Origin: CAIKMD01 sp963740675
GTDB lineage: Bacteria; Pseudomonadota; Alphaproteobacteria; ATCC43930; CGMCC-115725
Reading direction: 5' to 3'
Assembly: GCA_963740675.1 (NCBI GenBank)
Contig: CAVUFS010000005.1
Coordinates: forward strand, 1-64,000
Length of the DNA stretch: 64,000 nucleotides
How positions within the stretch are numbered: the first letter of the stretch is position 1; each line of letters begins with the position of its first letter. Both the position numbers and the translations under genes were made by a program. Of this stretch, positions 38,867 to 52,728 are shown in pieces. The notes under the pieces were generated by a model. It was not told the origin of the DNA. It made no database searches and saw nothing but the letters and a program-made list of their open reading frames with translations.

Positions 38867-38890
38867 CTTTCGTTCTCCGTAATTTCCGCG

Positions 38891-40963
38891 TTATGCCAAC
38901 TTGGCGCGGACTTCGTCCGCCACCGCCTGCGGTACTTGCTCGTAGTGATCAAACGTCATCGAGTATTGCGCGCGACCCTGGCTCATCGAACGCAGCGTGT
39001 TCACATAACCGAACATGTTCGCCAGCGGGACCATCGCGTTGATCACTTCGGCATTGCCGCGCTGATCCTGACCGGTGATGCGTCCGCGCCGGCTGTTGAG
39101 ATCGCCGATGACGTCGCCCATGTAGTCGCGCGGCGTCACCACTTCGACCTTCATGATCGGCTCGAGCAGCTTCGGCGACGCTTTCGCCAGGCCTTCCTTC
39201 ATCGCCGCACGCGCCGCGATTTCGAACGCGAGCGCGCTTGAATTGACTTCGTGGTAGGCGCCGTCCGTCAGCTCGACCTTGAAGTCAATGACCGGGAAGC
39301 CGGCGAGCACACCGCTATCGAGCGAGCCTTTGACGCCCTTTTCGACGCCGGGGATGTATTCCTTCGGCACCGAGCCACCAATGACCTTGCTATCGAAGCT
39401 GAAGCCCGAGCCCGGCGGCAGCGGCTCGAAATGCATCTTCACGCGCGCGAACTGGCCCGAGCCGCCGGTCTGCTTCTTATGCGTATAATCGATATCGGCC
39501 GGCTTGGTGATCGTCTCGCGATAAGCAACCTGCGGCGCGCCGACATTGGCGTCGATCTTGTAGGTGCGCTTGAGGATGTCGACTTTGATTTCGAGATGAA
39601 GCTCACCCATCCCCTTGAGGATGGTCTGGCCGGACTCTTGGTCGGTCGTGACGCGGAAAGACGGATCCTCCTGCGCCAAGCGCACCAGCGCCATGCCCAT
39701 CTTTTCCTGATCGGCCTTGGTCTTCGGCTCGATCGCGATCTCGATGACCGGATCGGGGAATTCCATGCGCTCCAAGACGACCGCGTTGTTCGGATCGCAG
39801 AGCGTCTCGCCGGTGGTCGTGACCTTGAGGCCCGCGAACGCGACGATGTCGCCGGCGTTCGCTTCCTTGATGTCTTCGCGCGAATTGGCGTGCATCAACA
39901 ACATGCGGCCGACGCGCTCGGTCTTGTCCTTGACCGAGTTGAGGATGCCCGTGCCGCTCGACACCGTGCCCGAATAGATGCGCACGAAGGTGATCGAGCC
40001 AACGAAGGGATCGTCCATGATCTTGAAGGCGAGACCGGCGAAGGGTGCCTTGTCGTCTGCCGGGCGGACGACTTCATTGCCCTTGGAATCGGTGCCTTTA
40101 ACCGCCGGAATGTCGAGCGGCGACGGCAGGAAATCGACCACCGCATCAAGCAGCGGTTGCACGCCCTTGTTCTTGAAGGCCGAACCGCACAACACCGGCA
40201 CGAACACGAAATTGATCGTGCCCTTACGGATGCAGCGCTTCAGCGTCTCCATATCCGGCTCTTGGCCGGCGAGGTAAGCCTCGAGCGCAGCATCGTCCTG
40301 CTCGACCGCGAGCTCGACCAGATTATGGCGTGCTTCAGCAGCCTGCTCGGCCAGATCCGCCGGAATATCGGTGATATCGAATTTCGCGCCGAGTGTCTCT
40401 TCCTTCCAGACGACCGCTTTCATCTGGACGAGATCGACGATGCCCTTGAAATCGCTTTCCGCGCCGATCGGCAGCTGCACCACCAGGGGCACGGCACCGA
40501 GGCGATCGATGATCATGTCGACGGTGCGTTGGAAGTTCGCGCCGATGCGATCCATCTTGTTGACAAAGCAGATGCGTGGCACGCGGTACTTGTCCGCCTG
40601 GCGCCACACTGTCTCCGATTGCGGCTCGACGCCGGCGACGCTGTCGAACACCGTTACCGCGCCGTCGAGAACACGCAAGCTGCGCTCGACCTCGATGGTG
40701 AAGTCGACGTGGCCCGGGGTGTCGATGATGTTGATGCGATGCTCGCGCCAGAAAGCAGTCGTCGCAGCCGACGTAATGGTGATGCCGCGCTCTTGTTCCT
40801 GCTCCATCCAGTCCATCGTGGCGGTGCCCTCATGGACTTCGCCGATCTTGTAGGACTTGCCGGTGTAATAAAGGATGCGCTCGGTCGTAGTCGTCTTGCC
40901 GGCATCAATGTGGGCCATGATGCCGATATTGCGATAGCGATCGATTGGCGTCGTACGGGGCAT
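38891..40963 (-). CDS. fusA: Elongation factor G
   Basis: Translocase GTPase, 690 residues. G motifs AHIDAGKTTTTERILYYTG, RGITITSAATTAFW, DTPGHVDF and NKMDRIGA are intact, followed by domains II-V. Fusidic-acid site residues were not examined individually. It lies between rpsG and tuf1 in the canonical str operon. Confidence 0.99.
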   Translation of the reverse strand: MPRTTPIDRYRNIGIMAHIDAGKTTTTERILYYTGKSYKIGEVHEGTATMDWMEQEQERGITITSAATTAFWREHRINIIDTPGHVDFTIEVERSLRVLDGAVTVFDSVAGVEPQSETVWRQADKYRVPRICFVNKMDRIGANFQRTVDMIIDRLGAVPLVVQLPIGAESDFKGIVDLVQMKAVVWKEETLGAKFDITDIPADLAEQAAEARHNLVELAVEQDDAALEAYLAGQEPDMETLKRCIRKGTINFVFVPVLCGSAFKNKGVQPLLDAVVDFLPSPLDIPAVKGTDSKGNEVVRPADDKAPFAGLAFKIMDDPFVGSITFVRIYSGTVSSGTGILNSVKDKTERVGRMLLMHANSREDIKEANAGDIVAFAGLKVTTTGETLCDPNNAVVLERMEFPDPVIEIAIEPKTKADQEKMGMALVRLAQEDPSFRVTTDQESGQTILKGMGELHLEIKVDILKRTYKIDANVGAPQVAYRETITKPADIDYTHKKQTGGSGQFARVKMHFEPLPPGSGFSFDSKVIGGSVPKEYIPGVEKGVKGSLDSGVLAGFPVIDFKVELTDGAYHEVNSSALAFEIAARAAMKEGLAKASPKLLEPIMKVEVVTPRDYMGDVIGDLNSRRGRITGQDQRGNAEVINAMVPLANMFGYVNTLRSMSQGRAQYSMTFDHYEQVPQAVADEVRAKLA

Positions 40964-40996
40964 CGAATACTCCGAGGGTGCGGCTGAAGTGCCGGC

Positions 40997-41467
40997 CTAC
41001 CAGCGGTAATGCGAAAAGGCTTTGTTGGCGTCAGCCATGCGATGCGTGTCTTCACGCTTCTTCACGGCCGAGCCGCGATTGCTGGCGGCATCCATCAGCT
41101 CGCCCGACAACCGCTCTTCCATTGTGTGCTCGGAACGGTCGCGCGCACCGCCGATGATCCAGCGGATCGCAAGCGCCTGGCTGCGATCGGGCCGAACCTC
41201 GACCGGCACCTGATAGGTCGCACCACCGACGCGGCGGGAGCGAACCTCGACCGCGGGACGCACATTGTTGAGCGCATCGTGGAACATGCGCAGCGGGTCC
41301 TGCCCCGAGCGCTTGGCAATGCGATCCATCGCGCCGTAGACGATGCCTTCGGCGACCGACTTCTTACCCTGATACATCAGGCAGTTCATGAACTTGCTGA
41401 CAATAAGATCACCGAACTTCGGATCCGGTTGAACCTCACGCTTAACAGCAGCACGACGGCGGGACAT
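40997..41467 (-). CDS. rpsG: 30S ribosomal protein S7
   Basis: 156 residues. MSRRRAAVKREVQPDPKFGD and ALAIRWIIGGARDRSEHTME are diagnostic. In E. coli S7 represses the str operon by binding the rpsL-rpsG gap; here that gap is only 12 bases, so the same site cannot exist. Confidence 0.98.
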   Translation of the reverse strand: MSRRRAAVKREVQPDPKFGDLIVSKFMNCLMYQGKKSVAEGIVYGAMDRIAKRSGQDPLRMFHDALNNVRPAVEVRSRRVGGATYQVPVEVRPDRSQALAIRWIIGGARDRSEHTMEERLSGELMDAASNRGSAVKKREDTHRMADANKAFSHYRW

Positions 41468-41479
41468 CGCTCTGGCTCC

Positions 41480-41851
41480 TTACTTCGGCCGCTTGGCGCC
41501 GTATTTCGAACGGCGCTGGCGACGGTCTTTCACGCCCTGCGTATCAAGCGTGCCACGGATGATGTGATAGCGAACGCCGGGAAGATCCTTCACGCGGCCG
41601 CCGCGGATCAGCACCACGGAATGTTCCTGAAGGTTATGGCCTTCACCGGGGATGTAGCTGGTCACTTCGAAGGCGTTGGTCAGCCGCACGCGCGCAACCT
41701 TACGAAGCGCCGAGTTCGGCTTCTTCGGCGTCGTCGTATAGACGCGGGTGCACACGCCGCGCTTCTGCGGGCTTTCCTGCAGCGCCGGCACCTTATTGCG
41801 TGCCGGTTGCGGATGCCGCGCATTGCGGATCAGCTGGTTGATCGTAGGCAT
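41480..41851 (-). CDS. rpsL: 30S ribosomal protein S12
   Basis: 123 residues, decoding centre. ATG 41851 gives the family start MPTINQLIRNARHPQPARNK; 21 open codons upstream are leader. The streptomycin-relevant lysines in TTTPKKPNSALRKV and the PGVRYH loop region are wild type, so the protein predicts sensitivity at this target. Confidence 0.98.
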   Translation of the reverse strand: MPTINQLIRNARHPQPARNKVPALQESPQKRGVCTRVYTTTPKKPNSALRKVARVRLTNAFEVTSYIPGEGHNLQEHSVVLIRGGRVKDLPGVRYHIIRGTLDTQGVKDRRQRRSKYGAKRPK

Positions 41852-42040
41852 GCCTAGGTCACCTTCTCGAAGTCTCGAACAAACACACAAACCGCGCGGC
41901 GATGCATGGCGCATCTCCAGCGGTCCTGGGACGTCCCCGGATAAGCGCGCCGTCTCACACGGCGCTGGGCCAATTAGATCAACGACTTAAGCTGCGTCTA
42001 GGTTGGCCTACCTACCGCCAGCCCCTTTCAAAGTGCGCGG
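41852..42040 (-). promoter_or_regulatory. 5' leader of the str operon
   Basis: The roughly 180 nt between the predicted start site and the rpsL ATG contain no gene. They include a candidate hairpin GGCGCGCTTATCC-type arm opposite GCGCCGTGTGAGACGGCGC near 41947-41965. A leader this long before rpsL could carry ribosomal-protein feedback control; that is inference. Confidence 0.35.
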
Positions 42041-42069
42041 ATACTAGTGGCGGGCTGTGAGGCCGTCAA
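42041..42069 (-). promoter_or_regulatory. Sigma-70 promoter of the str operon
   Basis: On the minus strand TTGACG (42064-42069) and TAGTAT (42041-42046) are separated by exactly 17 bases. They lie just downstream of the rpoC terminator and upstream of rpsL, the position expected for the str promoter. Confidence 0.7.
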
Positions 42070-42150
42070 GCCGAGCAGCCCCGCTTTTTGCCTTTATCCA
42101 CCATGGCTTGGCGGCTATTCCCGGCAAGCGCGCGGGGACCGCAACCCAGC

Positions 42151-42181
42151 AAAAAAAGAGGCCGGTGGCCCGGCCTCTTTT
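42151..42181 (-). terminator. Intrinsic terminator after rpoC
   Basis: On the minus strand AAAAGAGGCCGGG-CCA-CCGGCCTC is followed by seven T residues, 26 bases past the rpoC stop. The stem is near perfect, so this is a strong end for rplJL-rpoBC transcription. Confidence 0.9.
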
Positions 42182-42206
42182 CCGCTCAAACCCGGTCTGG
42201 GACCGG

Positions 42207-45200
42207 CTAGGCGATCTTCTGGTCGGCCTCGATCGCCGGGGTCTGCGCCGCGTCGGTCGCGGCCAGTTCCTTGTCGCGCGCCGCCGCGATCTGGCGCCAA
42301 CGCGCCATCACGCTGCCAGTGCCCGCCGGGATCAGGCGGCCGACGATGACGTTCTCCTTGAGGCCCGACAGCACGTCGATCCGGCCGGAAACCGCCGCCT
42401 CGGTGAGGACGCGGGTGGTCTCCTGGAACGATGCCGCCGAGATGAAGGAGTTCGTCTGCAGGCTCGCCTTGGTGATGCCTTGCAGCACCGGCTGGCCCGT
42501 CGCCGTCCGCAATTTCTCCGCCGCGACCTTTTGGTTCTCGGCTTCGAAATCGGCACGATCGACCTGCTCACCGGCGAGGAACGTCGTCTCGCCCGGGTCC
42601 ATCACCTCGATCTTCTGCAGCATCTGGCGAACGATGACCTCGATGTGCTTGTCGTTAATGCGCACACCCTGGAGGCGATAGACCTCCTGGATCTCGTTGA
42701 TGAGGTAGTTCGCCAGTTCCTCGACGCCGAGGACACGCAGGATCTCATGCGGGACGCGATTGCCGTCGATCAAGAGATCGCCACGCTGGACGAAATCGCC
42801 TTCCTGCACCGAGAGATGCTTGCCCTTCGGAATCAGATACTCGACCGGCTCCGCGCCCTCCTCGTTCGGGACGATCAGCACACGGCGCTTGGTCTTGTAG
42901 TCCTTGCCGAACTCGATGCGGCCGTCGATCTCGCTGATGACCGCGAAATCCTTCGGCTTGCGGGCTTCGAAGAGTTCCGCGACGCGCGGCAGACCGCCGG
43001 TGATGTCGCGGGTCTTCGACGATTTACGCGGGATACGCGCAAGCACGTCGCCGGCATGCACATGAACACTGTTCTCGACCGAGAGAATAGCGTCGGCCGG
43101 CAACGGCAACCGCGCTTCGCGGCCGCTGGAGAAGGTCAACGTATTGCCCTTATCGTCGCGGAGGACAATCGCGGGCTTCAGATCGCCGCCCTTCGGCTGC
43201 TGTTTCCAGTCGATGACCACCTTGGACGAGATACCGGTCGCTTCGTCGACAACCTCGCGCATCGAGACGCCCTCGACGAGGTCCATGTAGTTGGCGATAC
43301 CGTCGCGCTCGGTGATGATCGGCATGGTGTAAGGATCCCATTCGGCCAGACGCTGGCCTTTGGTCACCGCCGTGCCCTCATCCGCAAGGATCTTCGCGCC
43401 GTATGGCAAGCGATGGCGCGCCTTCTCGCGACCCGCTTCATCAAGCAGAGCAAGCTCGGTGTTGCGGTTCATGACGATCGGAGTGCCGGCCGAATTCACG
43501 ACCACCGTGCGATTCTTGATCCGCACCTTGGCATCGAACGCCGCCTCGACCGAGGATTGCTCGGCACCGCGCTGCACGGCACCACCGATGTGGAAGGTGC
43601 GCATGGTGAGCTGGGTACCCGGCTCGCCGATCGACTGCGCCGCGATCACGCCGACCGCCTCGCCGATATTGACGACCGTGCCGCGCGCCAGATCGCGGCC
43701 ATAGCACTTGCCACAAAGACCGACGCGGGTCTCGCAGGTGAGCACCGAGCGGATGAGCACCGAATCGATGCCAGCGGCATCGATTTTGTCGACCTCTTCC
43801 TCGCCGATGAGTTCGCCGGCGGGGACGATCACGTCGCCCTTGAGCGGATCGACGACATCGACCGACGCGCTACGACCGAGGATACGATCGGACAGCGGCG
43901 CGATGACTTCGCCGCCTTCGACCACCGCACGCACCGTGAGGCCGCGCTGCGTGCCGCAATCGATCTCGGTGATGATCGCGTCCTGCGCCACGTCGACGAG
44001 GCGGCGGGTGAGATAGCCGGAATTGGCCGTCTTCAACGCCGTGTCGGCGAGGCCCTTACGCGCGCCGTGGGTCGAATTGAAGTACTCGAGAACGGTGAGG
44101 CCTTCCTTGAAGTTCGAGATGATCGGCGTCTCGATGATTTCGCCCGACGGCTTGGCCATGAGGCCGCGCATGCCGGCAAGCTGCTTGATCTGCGCCGCCG
44201 AACCGCGCGCGCCGCTGTCGGCCATCATCCACACCGGATTGATGACTTCGCCTTTGCGCGGCGTGCGGATCGCCTTCATCATTTCGTCGGCGACGCGCTC
44301 GGTGCAGTTCGACCACACGTCGACGACCTTGTTGTACTTCTCGCCCTGCGTGATCAGGCCGTCGAGATATTGCTGCTCGTACTCCTTGACCTTCGTCTGC
44401 GCCTCTTTGATGAGCTTTTCCTTGGCTTGCGGAATGATCAGATCATCCTTGCCGAAGGAGATGCCCGCCTTACAGGCTTGCGAGAAGCCGATCGCCATCA
44501 AGCGATCGCAGAAGATGACGGTCTCTTTCTGACCGCAGTGACGATGCACCTGGTCGATGACGTTCGAGATTTCCTTCTTCGTCAGCAGACGATTGAGAAG
44601 CTCGAAGCCGACGAGCGTGCTCTTCGGCAGGATCTCGGACAGCATCATGCGGCCGGCGGTCGTCGTAACGCGCCGAATGACCTGGCTGCCATCCTTATCC
44701 GTGGCCGAGATACGCGCGTTGATCTTCGCATGCAGCGACAGCGAACCGCTGTCGAGCGCATGCTCGATCTCGCCCATATCGGTGAAGGACATGCCTTCGC
44801 CCTTCGCGCCCGCCTCTTCCATCGTGATGTAGTAGAGGCCGAGAATGATGTCCTGCGACGGCACGATGATCGGCTTGCCGTTGGCGGGCGAGAGGATGTT
44901 GTTGGTCGACATCATCAGAACGCGCGCTTCGAGCTGAGCCTCGAGCGACAACGGCACGTGCACCGCCATCTGGTCGCCGTCGAAATCGGCGTTGAACGCG
45001 GTGCAGACCAGCGGATGGAGCTGGATCGCCTTGCCTTCGATCAGCGTCGGCTCGAAAGCCTGAATGCCGAGGCGATGCAAGGTGGGCGCGCGGTTGAGCA
45101 GCACCGGATGCTCGCGGATCACCTCTTCGAGGATATCCCACACCTCCGGACGCTCTTTTTCGACCATGCGCTTCGCCGCCTTGATCGTGCTGGCGAGGCC

Positions 45201-46376
45201 ATAGAGCTCGAGCTTCGAATAGATGAACGGCTTGAAGAGCTCCAACGCCATCTTCTTCGGCAGGCCGCATTGATGCAGCTTGAGCTCCGGACCGACCACG
45301 ATGACCGAGCGGCCCGAATAGTCGACGCGCTTGCCGAGGAGGTTCTGACGGAAGCGGCCCTGCTTGCCTTTCAGCATGTCGGAGAGCGACTTCAGCGGAC
45401 GCTTGTTGGCGCCCGTGATGATGCGGCCGCGACGGCCGTTATCGAACAGCGCGTCGACCGCCTCTTGCAGCATGCGCTTCTCGTTGCGCACGATAATGTC
45501 GGGCGCGCGCAGCTCGATGAGGCGCTTCAGCCGGTTGTTGCGGTTGATGACGCGGCGATAGAGGTCGTTGAGATCCGACGTTGCGAACCGACCACCGTCC
45601 AACGGAACAAGGGGCCGCAACTCGGGCGGGATGACCGGGATGACCTCGAGGATCATCCATTCCGGCCGGCTCTGCGAGGCCATGAAGGCCTCGACGAGCT
45701 TCAGCCGCTTCACCAGCTTCTTGCGCTTGGCTTCGGATGTCGTCTCGCGCAGCTCGACACGCAGCCGCTCGCGCTCGCCGTCCTCGCCCTCGAGCTTGAT
45801 CTTCTCGAGCATCTTGCGCAGCGCTTCGGCGCCGATCGCGGCTTCGAAGCCCTGCTCGCCGAACTCATCCTGCGCCTTGAGGTAATCCTCTTCGTTGAGA
45901 AGTTGGTGCAGCTTGAGCGGGGTCAGGCCCGGCTCGGTGACGACATAGCTCTCGAAATAGAGAATCTTCTCGAGATCCTTGAGCGTCATGTCGAGCAGCA
46001 AGCCGATGCGCGACGGCAACGACTTCAGGAACCAGATATGCGCCACCGGCGAGGCGAGCTCGATGTGGCCCATGCGATCGCGCCGGACCTTCGAGAGCGT
46101 CACTTCGACGCCGCACTTCTCGCAGATGATGCCGCGGTACTTCATGCGCTTGTACTTGCCGCACAAGCACTCGTAGTCCTTGATCGGCCCGAAGATGCGG
46201 GCGCAGAACAAGCCGTCGCGTTCCGGCTTGAAGGTACGGTAGTTGATCGTCTCCGGCTTCTTGATCTCGCCATAAGACCACGAGCGGATGCGCTCGGGGC
46301 TGGCGATCGAAATCTTGATCTGGTCAAAGCTTTGCGGGCCTGTGACCTGGCCGAAGATGTTCATCAACTCGTTCAT
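42207..46376 (-). CDS. rpoC: RNA polymerase beta' subunit
   Basis: 1,389 residues in one unbroken frame. The N-terminal zinc finger (CLCGKYKRMKYRGIICEKCG), the catalytic Mg-binding NADFDGDQMAVH (about residue 460), the bridge helix/trigger loop region (GSQVIRRV and later TGVIAAQSIGEPGTQLTMR as GVIAAQSIGEPGTQLT) and the second zinc site (CETRVGLCGKCYGRDL) are all seen. It follows rpoB after 58 bases. Confidence 0.99.
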   Translation of the reverse strand: MNELMNIFGQVTGPQSFDQIKISIASPERIRSWSYGEIKKPETINYRTFKPERDGLFCARIFGPIKDYECLCGKYKRMKYRGIICEKCGVEVTLSKVRRDRMGHIELASPVAHIWFLKSLPSRIGLLLDMTLKDLEKILYFESYVVTEPGLTPLKLHQLLNEEDYLKAQDEFGEQGFEAAIGAEALRKMLEKIKLEGEDGERERLRVELRETTSEAKRKKLVKRLKLVEAFMASQSRPEWMILEVIPVIPPELRPLVPLDGGRFATSDLNDLYRRVINRNNRLKRLIELRAPDIIVRNEKRMLQEAVDALFDNGRRGRIITGANKRPLKSLSDMLKGKQGRFRQNLLGKRVDYSGRSVIVVGPELKLHQCGLPKKMALELFKPFIYSKLELYGLASTIKAAKRMVEKERPEVWDILEEVIREHPVLLNRAPTLHRLGIQAFEPTLIEGKAIQLHPLVCTAFNADFDGDQMAVHVPLSLEAQLEARVLMMSTNNILSPANGKPIIVPSQDIILGLYYITMEEAGAKGEGMSFTDMGEIEHALDSGSLSLHAKINARISATDKDGSQVIRRVTTTAGRMMLSEILPKSTLVGFELLNRLLTKKEISNVIDQVHRHCGQKETVIFCDRLMAIGFSQACKAGISFGKDDLIIPQAKEKLIKEAQTKVKEYEQQYLDGLITQGEKYNKVVDVWSNCTERVADEMMKAIRTPRKGEVINPVWMMADSGARGSAAQIKQLAGMRGLMAKPSGEIIETPIISNFKEGLTVLEYFNSTHGARKGLADTALKTANSGYLTRRLVDVAQDAIITEIDCGTQRGLTVRAVVEGGEVIAPLSDRILGRSASVDVVDPLKGDVIVPAGELIGEEEVDKIDAAGIDSVLIRSVLTCETRVGLCGKCYGRDLARGTVVNIGEAVGVIAAQSIGEPGTQLTMRTFHIGGAVQRGAEQSSVEAAFDAKVRIKNRTVVVNSAGTPIVMNRNTELALLDEAGREKARHRLPYGAKILADEGTAVTKGQRLAEWDPYTMPIITERDGIANYMDLVEGVSMREVVDEATGISSKVVIDWKQQPKGGDLKPAIVLRDDKGNTLTFSSGREARLPLPADAILSVENSVHVHAGDVLARIPRKSSKTRDITGGLPRVAELFEARKPKDFAVISEIDGRIEFGKDYKTKRRVLIVPNEEGAEPVEYLIPKGKHLSVQEGDFVQRGDLLIDGNRVPHEILRVLGVEELANYLINEIQEVYRLQGVRINDKHIEVIVRQMLQKIEVMDPGETTFLAGEQVDRADFEAENQKVAAEKLRTATGQPVLQGITKASLQTNSFISAASFQETTRVLTEAAVSGRIDVLSGLKENVIVGRLIPAGTGSVMARWRQIAAARDKELAATDAAQTPAIEADQKIA

Positions 46377-46434
46377 GAACGATCCCTCTTTCGGTATATC
46401 GTTTCTAACCTGATGCTCGTGCTCGTCTCAGCGC

Positions 46435-50605
<4,171 letters not shown>

Positions 50606-50680
50606 GGCTTCTCCTCAATCGATTCCGATGCTCAATGCCGGGCGATAGGCTGCGCCGGCGAGCCGTACTTAAAGACGACA

Positions 50681-50717
50681 AAAGCCAGAAGGTGCGGACG
50701 AGCCGCACCCCGGCTTT
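50681..50717 (-). terminator. rplL-rpoB intergenic hairpin, candidate attenuator
   Basis: The 190-bp rplL-rpoB gap holds AAAGCC-GGGGTGCGGC-TCGT-CCGCACC-TTCT-GGCTTT on the minus strand, followed by TG TCG. This is a two-part stem with an internal bulge. In E. coli the same gap carries a partial terminator and RNase III site that lowers rpoBC relative to rplJL; the analogous role is inference. Confidence 0.5.
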
Positions 50718-50795
50718 CAGGCCCTGACGAGGCCGGGCAGGGACGATTCGAGAACCGTCGATGTGCCCGGCCTGCCAAAGCAATGCCTCGCGGGG

Positions 50796-51173
50796 CTATT
50801 GAATTTGAACCGTTGCACCCGCGTCTTCGAGCTGCTTCTTGATCTTCGCCGCCTCGTCTTTGTTGACGCCTTCTTTGACAGGCTTCGGCGCGCCTTCGAC
50901 CAGGTCCTTGGCCTCTTTCAGGCCGAGGCTGGTGATCGCACGCACTTCTTTAATGACGTTGATCTTCTTGTCGCCGGCGGTGGCCAGAACGACCGTGAAT
51001 TCGGTCTGCTCCGCTGCCGCTTCGGCCGGCGCCGCGCCGCCGCCCGCTGCCGCAACCGCGACAGGAGCCGCCGCCGAGACGCCCCACTTCTCTTCGAGCT
51101 TCTTCGAGAGCTCTGCCGCCTCGATAACCGTCAGGCTCGAGAGCTCTTCAACCAATTTATTCAAGTCAGCCAT
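50796..51173 (-). CDS. rplL: 50S ribosomal protein L7/L12
   Basis: 125-residue stalk protein that recruits translation GTPases. MADLNKLVEELSSLTVIEAA is the dimerisation domain, the Ala/Gly hinge (about residues 35-55) follows, then the factor-binding domain (KINVIKEVRAITSLGLKEAK). It is 47 bases downstream of rplJ. Confidence 0.98.
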   Translation of the reverse strand: MADLNKLVEELSSLTVIEAAELSKKLEEKWGVSAAAPVAVAAAGGGAAPAEAAAEQTEFTVVLATAGDKKINVIKEVRAITSLGLKEAKDLVEGAPKPVKEGVNKDEAAKIKKQLEDAGATVQIQ

Positions 51174-51220
51174 GTTAGCACTCCTGGGATTTTTTCAAGT
51201 CTTCGATGATTTGAAACCGA

Positions 51221-51742
51221 CTAGCCTTCCGCTTCCGCTTTGCGCGCATACGCGCCCAGCACCCTCGCCACCTGGCCTCCGGGCGCCTGCAGGACGCTGG
51301 CGATCCGTGTCGCCGGGGTCTGCAGCATGCCGAGAAGCTTGGCGCGAAGTTGATCGAGCGATGGCATGGTGGCGAGCGACTTCACGCCCGCCGCGTCGAG
51401 TTGCTGTTCGCCGAGGCTTCCCCCGACGATCGACAGCTTGTCGTTCTTGTTGGCGAACTCGACTGCCACCTTCGCAGCCGCCACCGGGTCCCGCGAATAA
51501 GCAATCGCGGTTGGGCCGGTAAACAGCGACGAAAGCTGCTCGAACTTCGTGCCGGTCAAAGCGATACGGGCGAGCCGGTTTTTCGTCACTTTGAAGCTGG
51601 CACCCGCTGCACGCATCTGACGCCGCAGGTCGGTCACTTCCGCGACGGTCATACCCGTCTGGTGAGTGATGACGACACATACGGTGTCGGATAGCTGTTC
51701 GTGCAACGACGTGACCAGGGCCTCTTTTTGTGACCGGTCCAC
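51221..51742 (-). CDS. rplJ: 50S ribosomal protein L10
   Basis: 173 residues; stalk base that binds L7/L12 dimers through its C-terminal helix. MDRSQKEALVTSLHEQLSDT and GASFKVTKNRLARIALTGT are typical. ATG 51742 is used; the open frame beyond it belongs to the leader. Confidence 0.97.
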   Translation of the reverse strand: MDRSQKEALVTSLHEQLSDTVCVVITHQTGMTVAEVTDLRRQMRAAGASFKVTKNRLARIALTGTKFEQLSSLFTGPTAIAYSRDPVAAAKVAVEFANKNDKLSIVGGSLGEQQLDAAGVKSLATMPSLDQLRAKLLGMLQTPATRIASVLQAPGGQVARVLGAYARKAEAEG

Positions 51743-52014
51743 GCTTCGTCTCCGACCAAATGATCCGCCGCCAGCCCAAGGGCTTTAAGCAGATCGGTTA
51801 CACGAGAGCGGCCGGAGAATCCGACCGCTCGGTTCGCCTGTCCCAGAAGCGCCTGACGCACCCGATGGCTCGGATACGACCGGCGACCCCGTCTCATGCT
51901 GGCGGTCCAGGCAGGACCTTTGGGCCAATGGCACCGGCAATCTCGGACAGGACGGGATGGTTGCCCACCCCGCTACGCCGTCGGCGCCGGCCCGAAGGCC
52001 AACGCCGGCGGAAT
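51743..52014 (-). promoter_or_regulatory. rplA-rplJ intergenic region, probable L10 leader
   Basis: These 272 bases between rplA and rplJ contain no protein-coding signal. At 51982-52008, just past the rplA stop, a hairpin CGGCG-TT-GGCC-TTCG-GGCC-GG-CGCCG with a TTCG tetraloop is present on the minus strand. In other bacteria L10-L12 binds a structured leader here to repress rplJL-rpoBC; I infer the same but have not folded the RNA. Confidence 0.5.
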
Positions 52015-52725
52015 TCACTGCTGCGTCGAGCCTTCGCTCGCGACGCTGGCGATATCGAGCTTCAGCCCCGGACCCATCGTGGTCGAGACGCTGACGCGCT
52101 TGACGAAAGCGCCTTTGACGCCGGCCGGCCGCGTACGGCTGACCGCGCCGACGAAGGCCTTGATGTTCTCGACGAGGGCCTGCTCCGTGAAGCTCGCCTT
52201 GCCGACGCCGGCCTGGACAATGCCGGCCTTCTCGGTGCGATATTCGACCTGGCCGCCCTTCGCCGCTTTGACTGCTTCGGCGACATTCGCCGTCACCGTG
52301 CCGAGCTTCGGATTGGGCATCAGGCCGCGCGGGCCGAGCACCTTACCGAGCTTGCCAACGACCACCATCATGTCCGGCGTCGCAATGCAGCGATCGAATT
52401 CGATCGTGCCGGCATTGACCTTCTCGGCGAGATCGTCGGCGCCGACGATATCCGCGCCAGCGGCCTCAGCTTCTTTGGCGCGATCGCCCTTGGCGAAGAC
52501 CGCGACGCGCAGCGTCTTGCCGGTGCCGTTCGGTAGTTGCACCGTGCCGCGCACATTCTGTTCGGATTTGCGCGGATCGACGTTGAGATTGACCGAGACC
52601 TCGATAGTCTCGTCGAACTTCGCCTTGGCGCGTTCCTTGACGAGCTTGACCGCGTCTTCCGCTTTGTAGAACGCGTTGCGGTCGACGCCCTCATAAGCCT
52701 TGTTCAAACGTTTGCCGGTTGCCAT
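52015..52725 (-). CDS. rplA: 50S ribosomal protein L1
   Basis: 236 residues; forms the mobile L1 stalk at the E site and, in E. coli, represses rplKA. GRKLNKAYEGVDR-like start is read here as KRLNKAYEGVDRNAFYKAED; MPNPKLGTVTANVAEAVKAA is the conserved rRNA-binding segment. 3 bases after rplK. Confidence 0.98.
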   Translation of the reverse strand: MATGKRLNKAYEGVDRNAFYKAEDAVKLVKERAKAKFDETIEVSVNLNVDPRKSEQNVRGTVQLPNGTGKTLRVAVFAKGDRAKEAEAAGADIVGADDLAEKVNAGTIEFDRCIATPDMMVVVGKLGKVLGPRGLMPNPKLGTVTANVAEAVKAAKGGQVEYRTEKAGIVQAGVGKASFTEQALVENIKAFVGAVSRTRPAGVKGAFVKRVSVSTTMGPGLKLDIASVASEGSTQQ

Positions 52726-52728
52726 CGC

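Noticed and set aside
39251..40987. A 578-codon plus-strand frame opposite fusA, and similar long frames opposite tuf, rpoB and rplB
   Set aside because: All have the low-complexity composition of antisense shadows and cover intact core genes.
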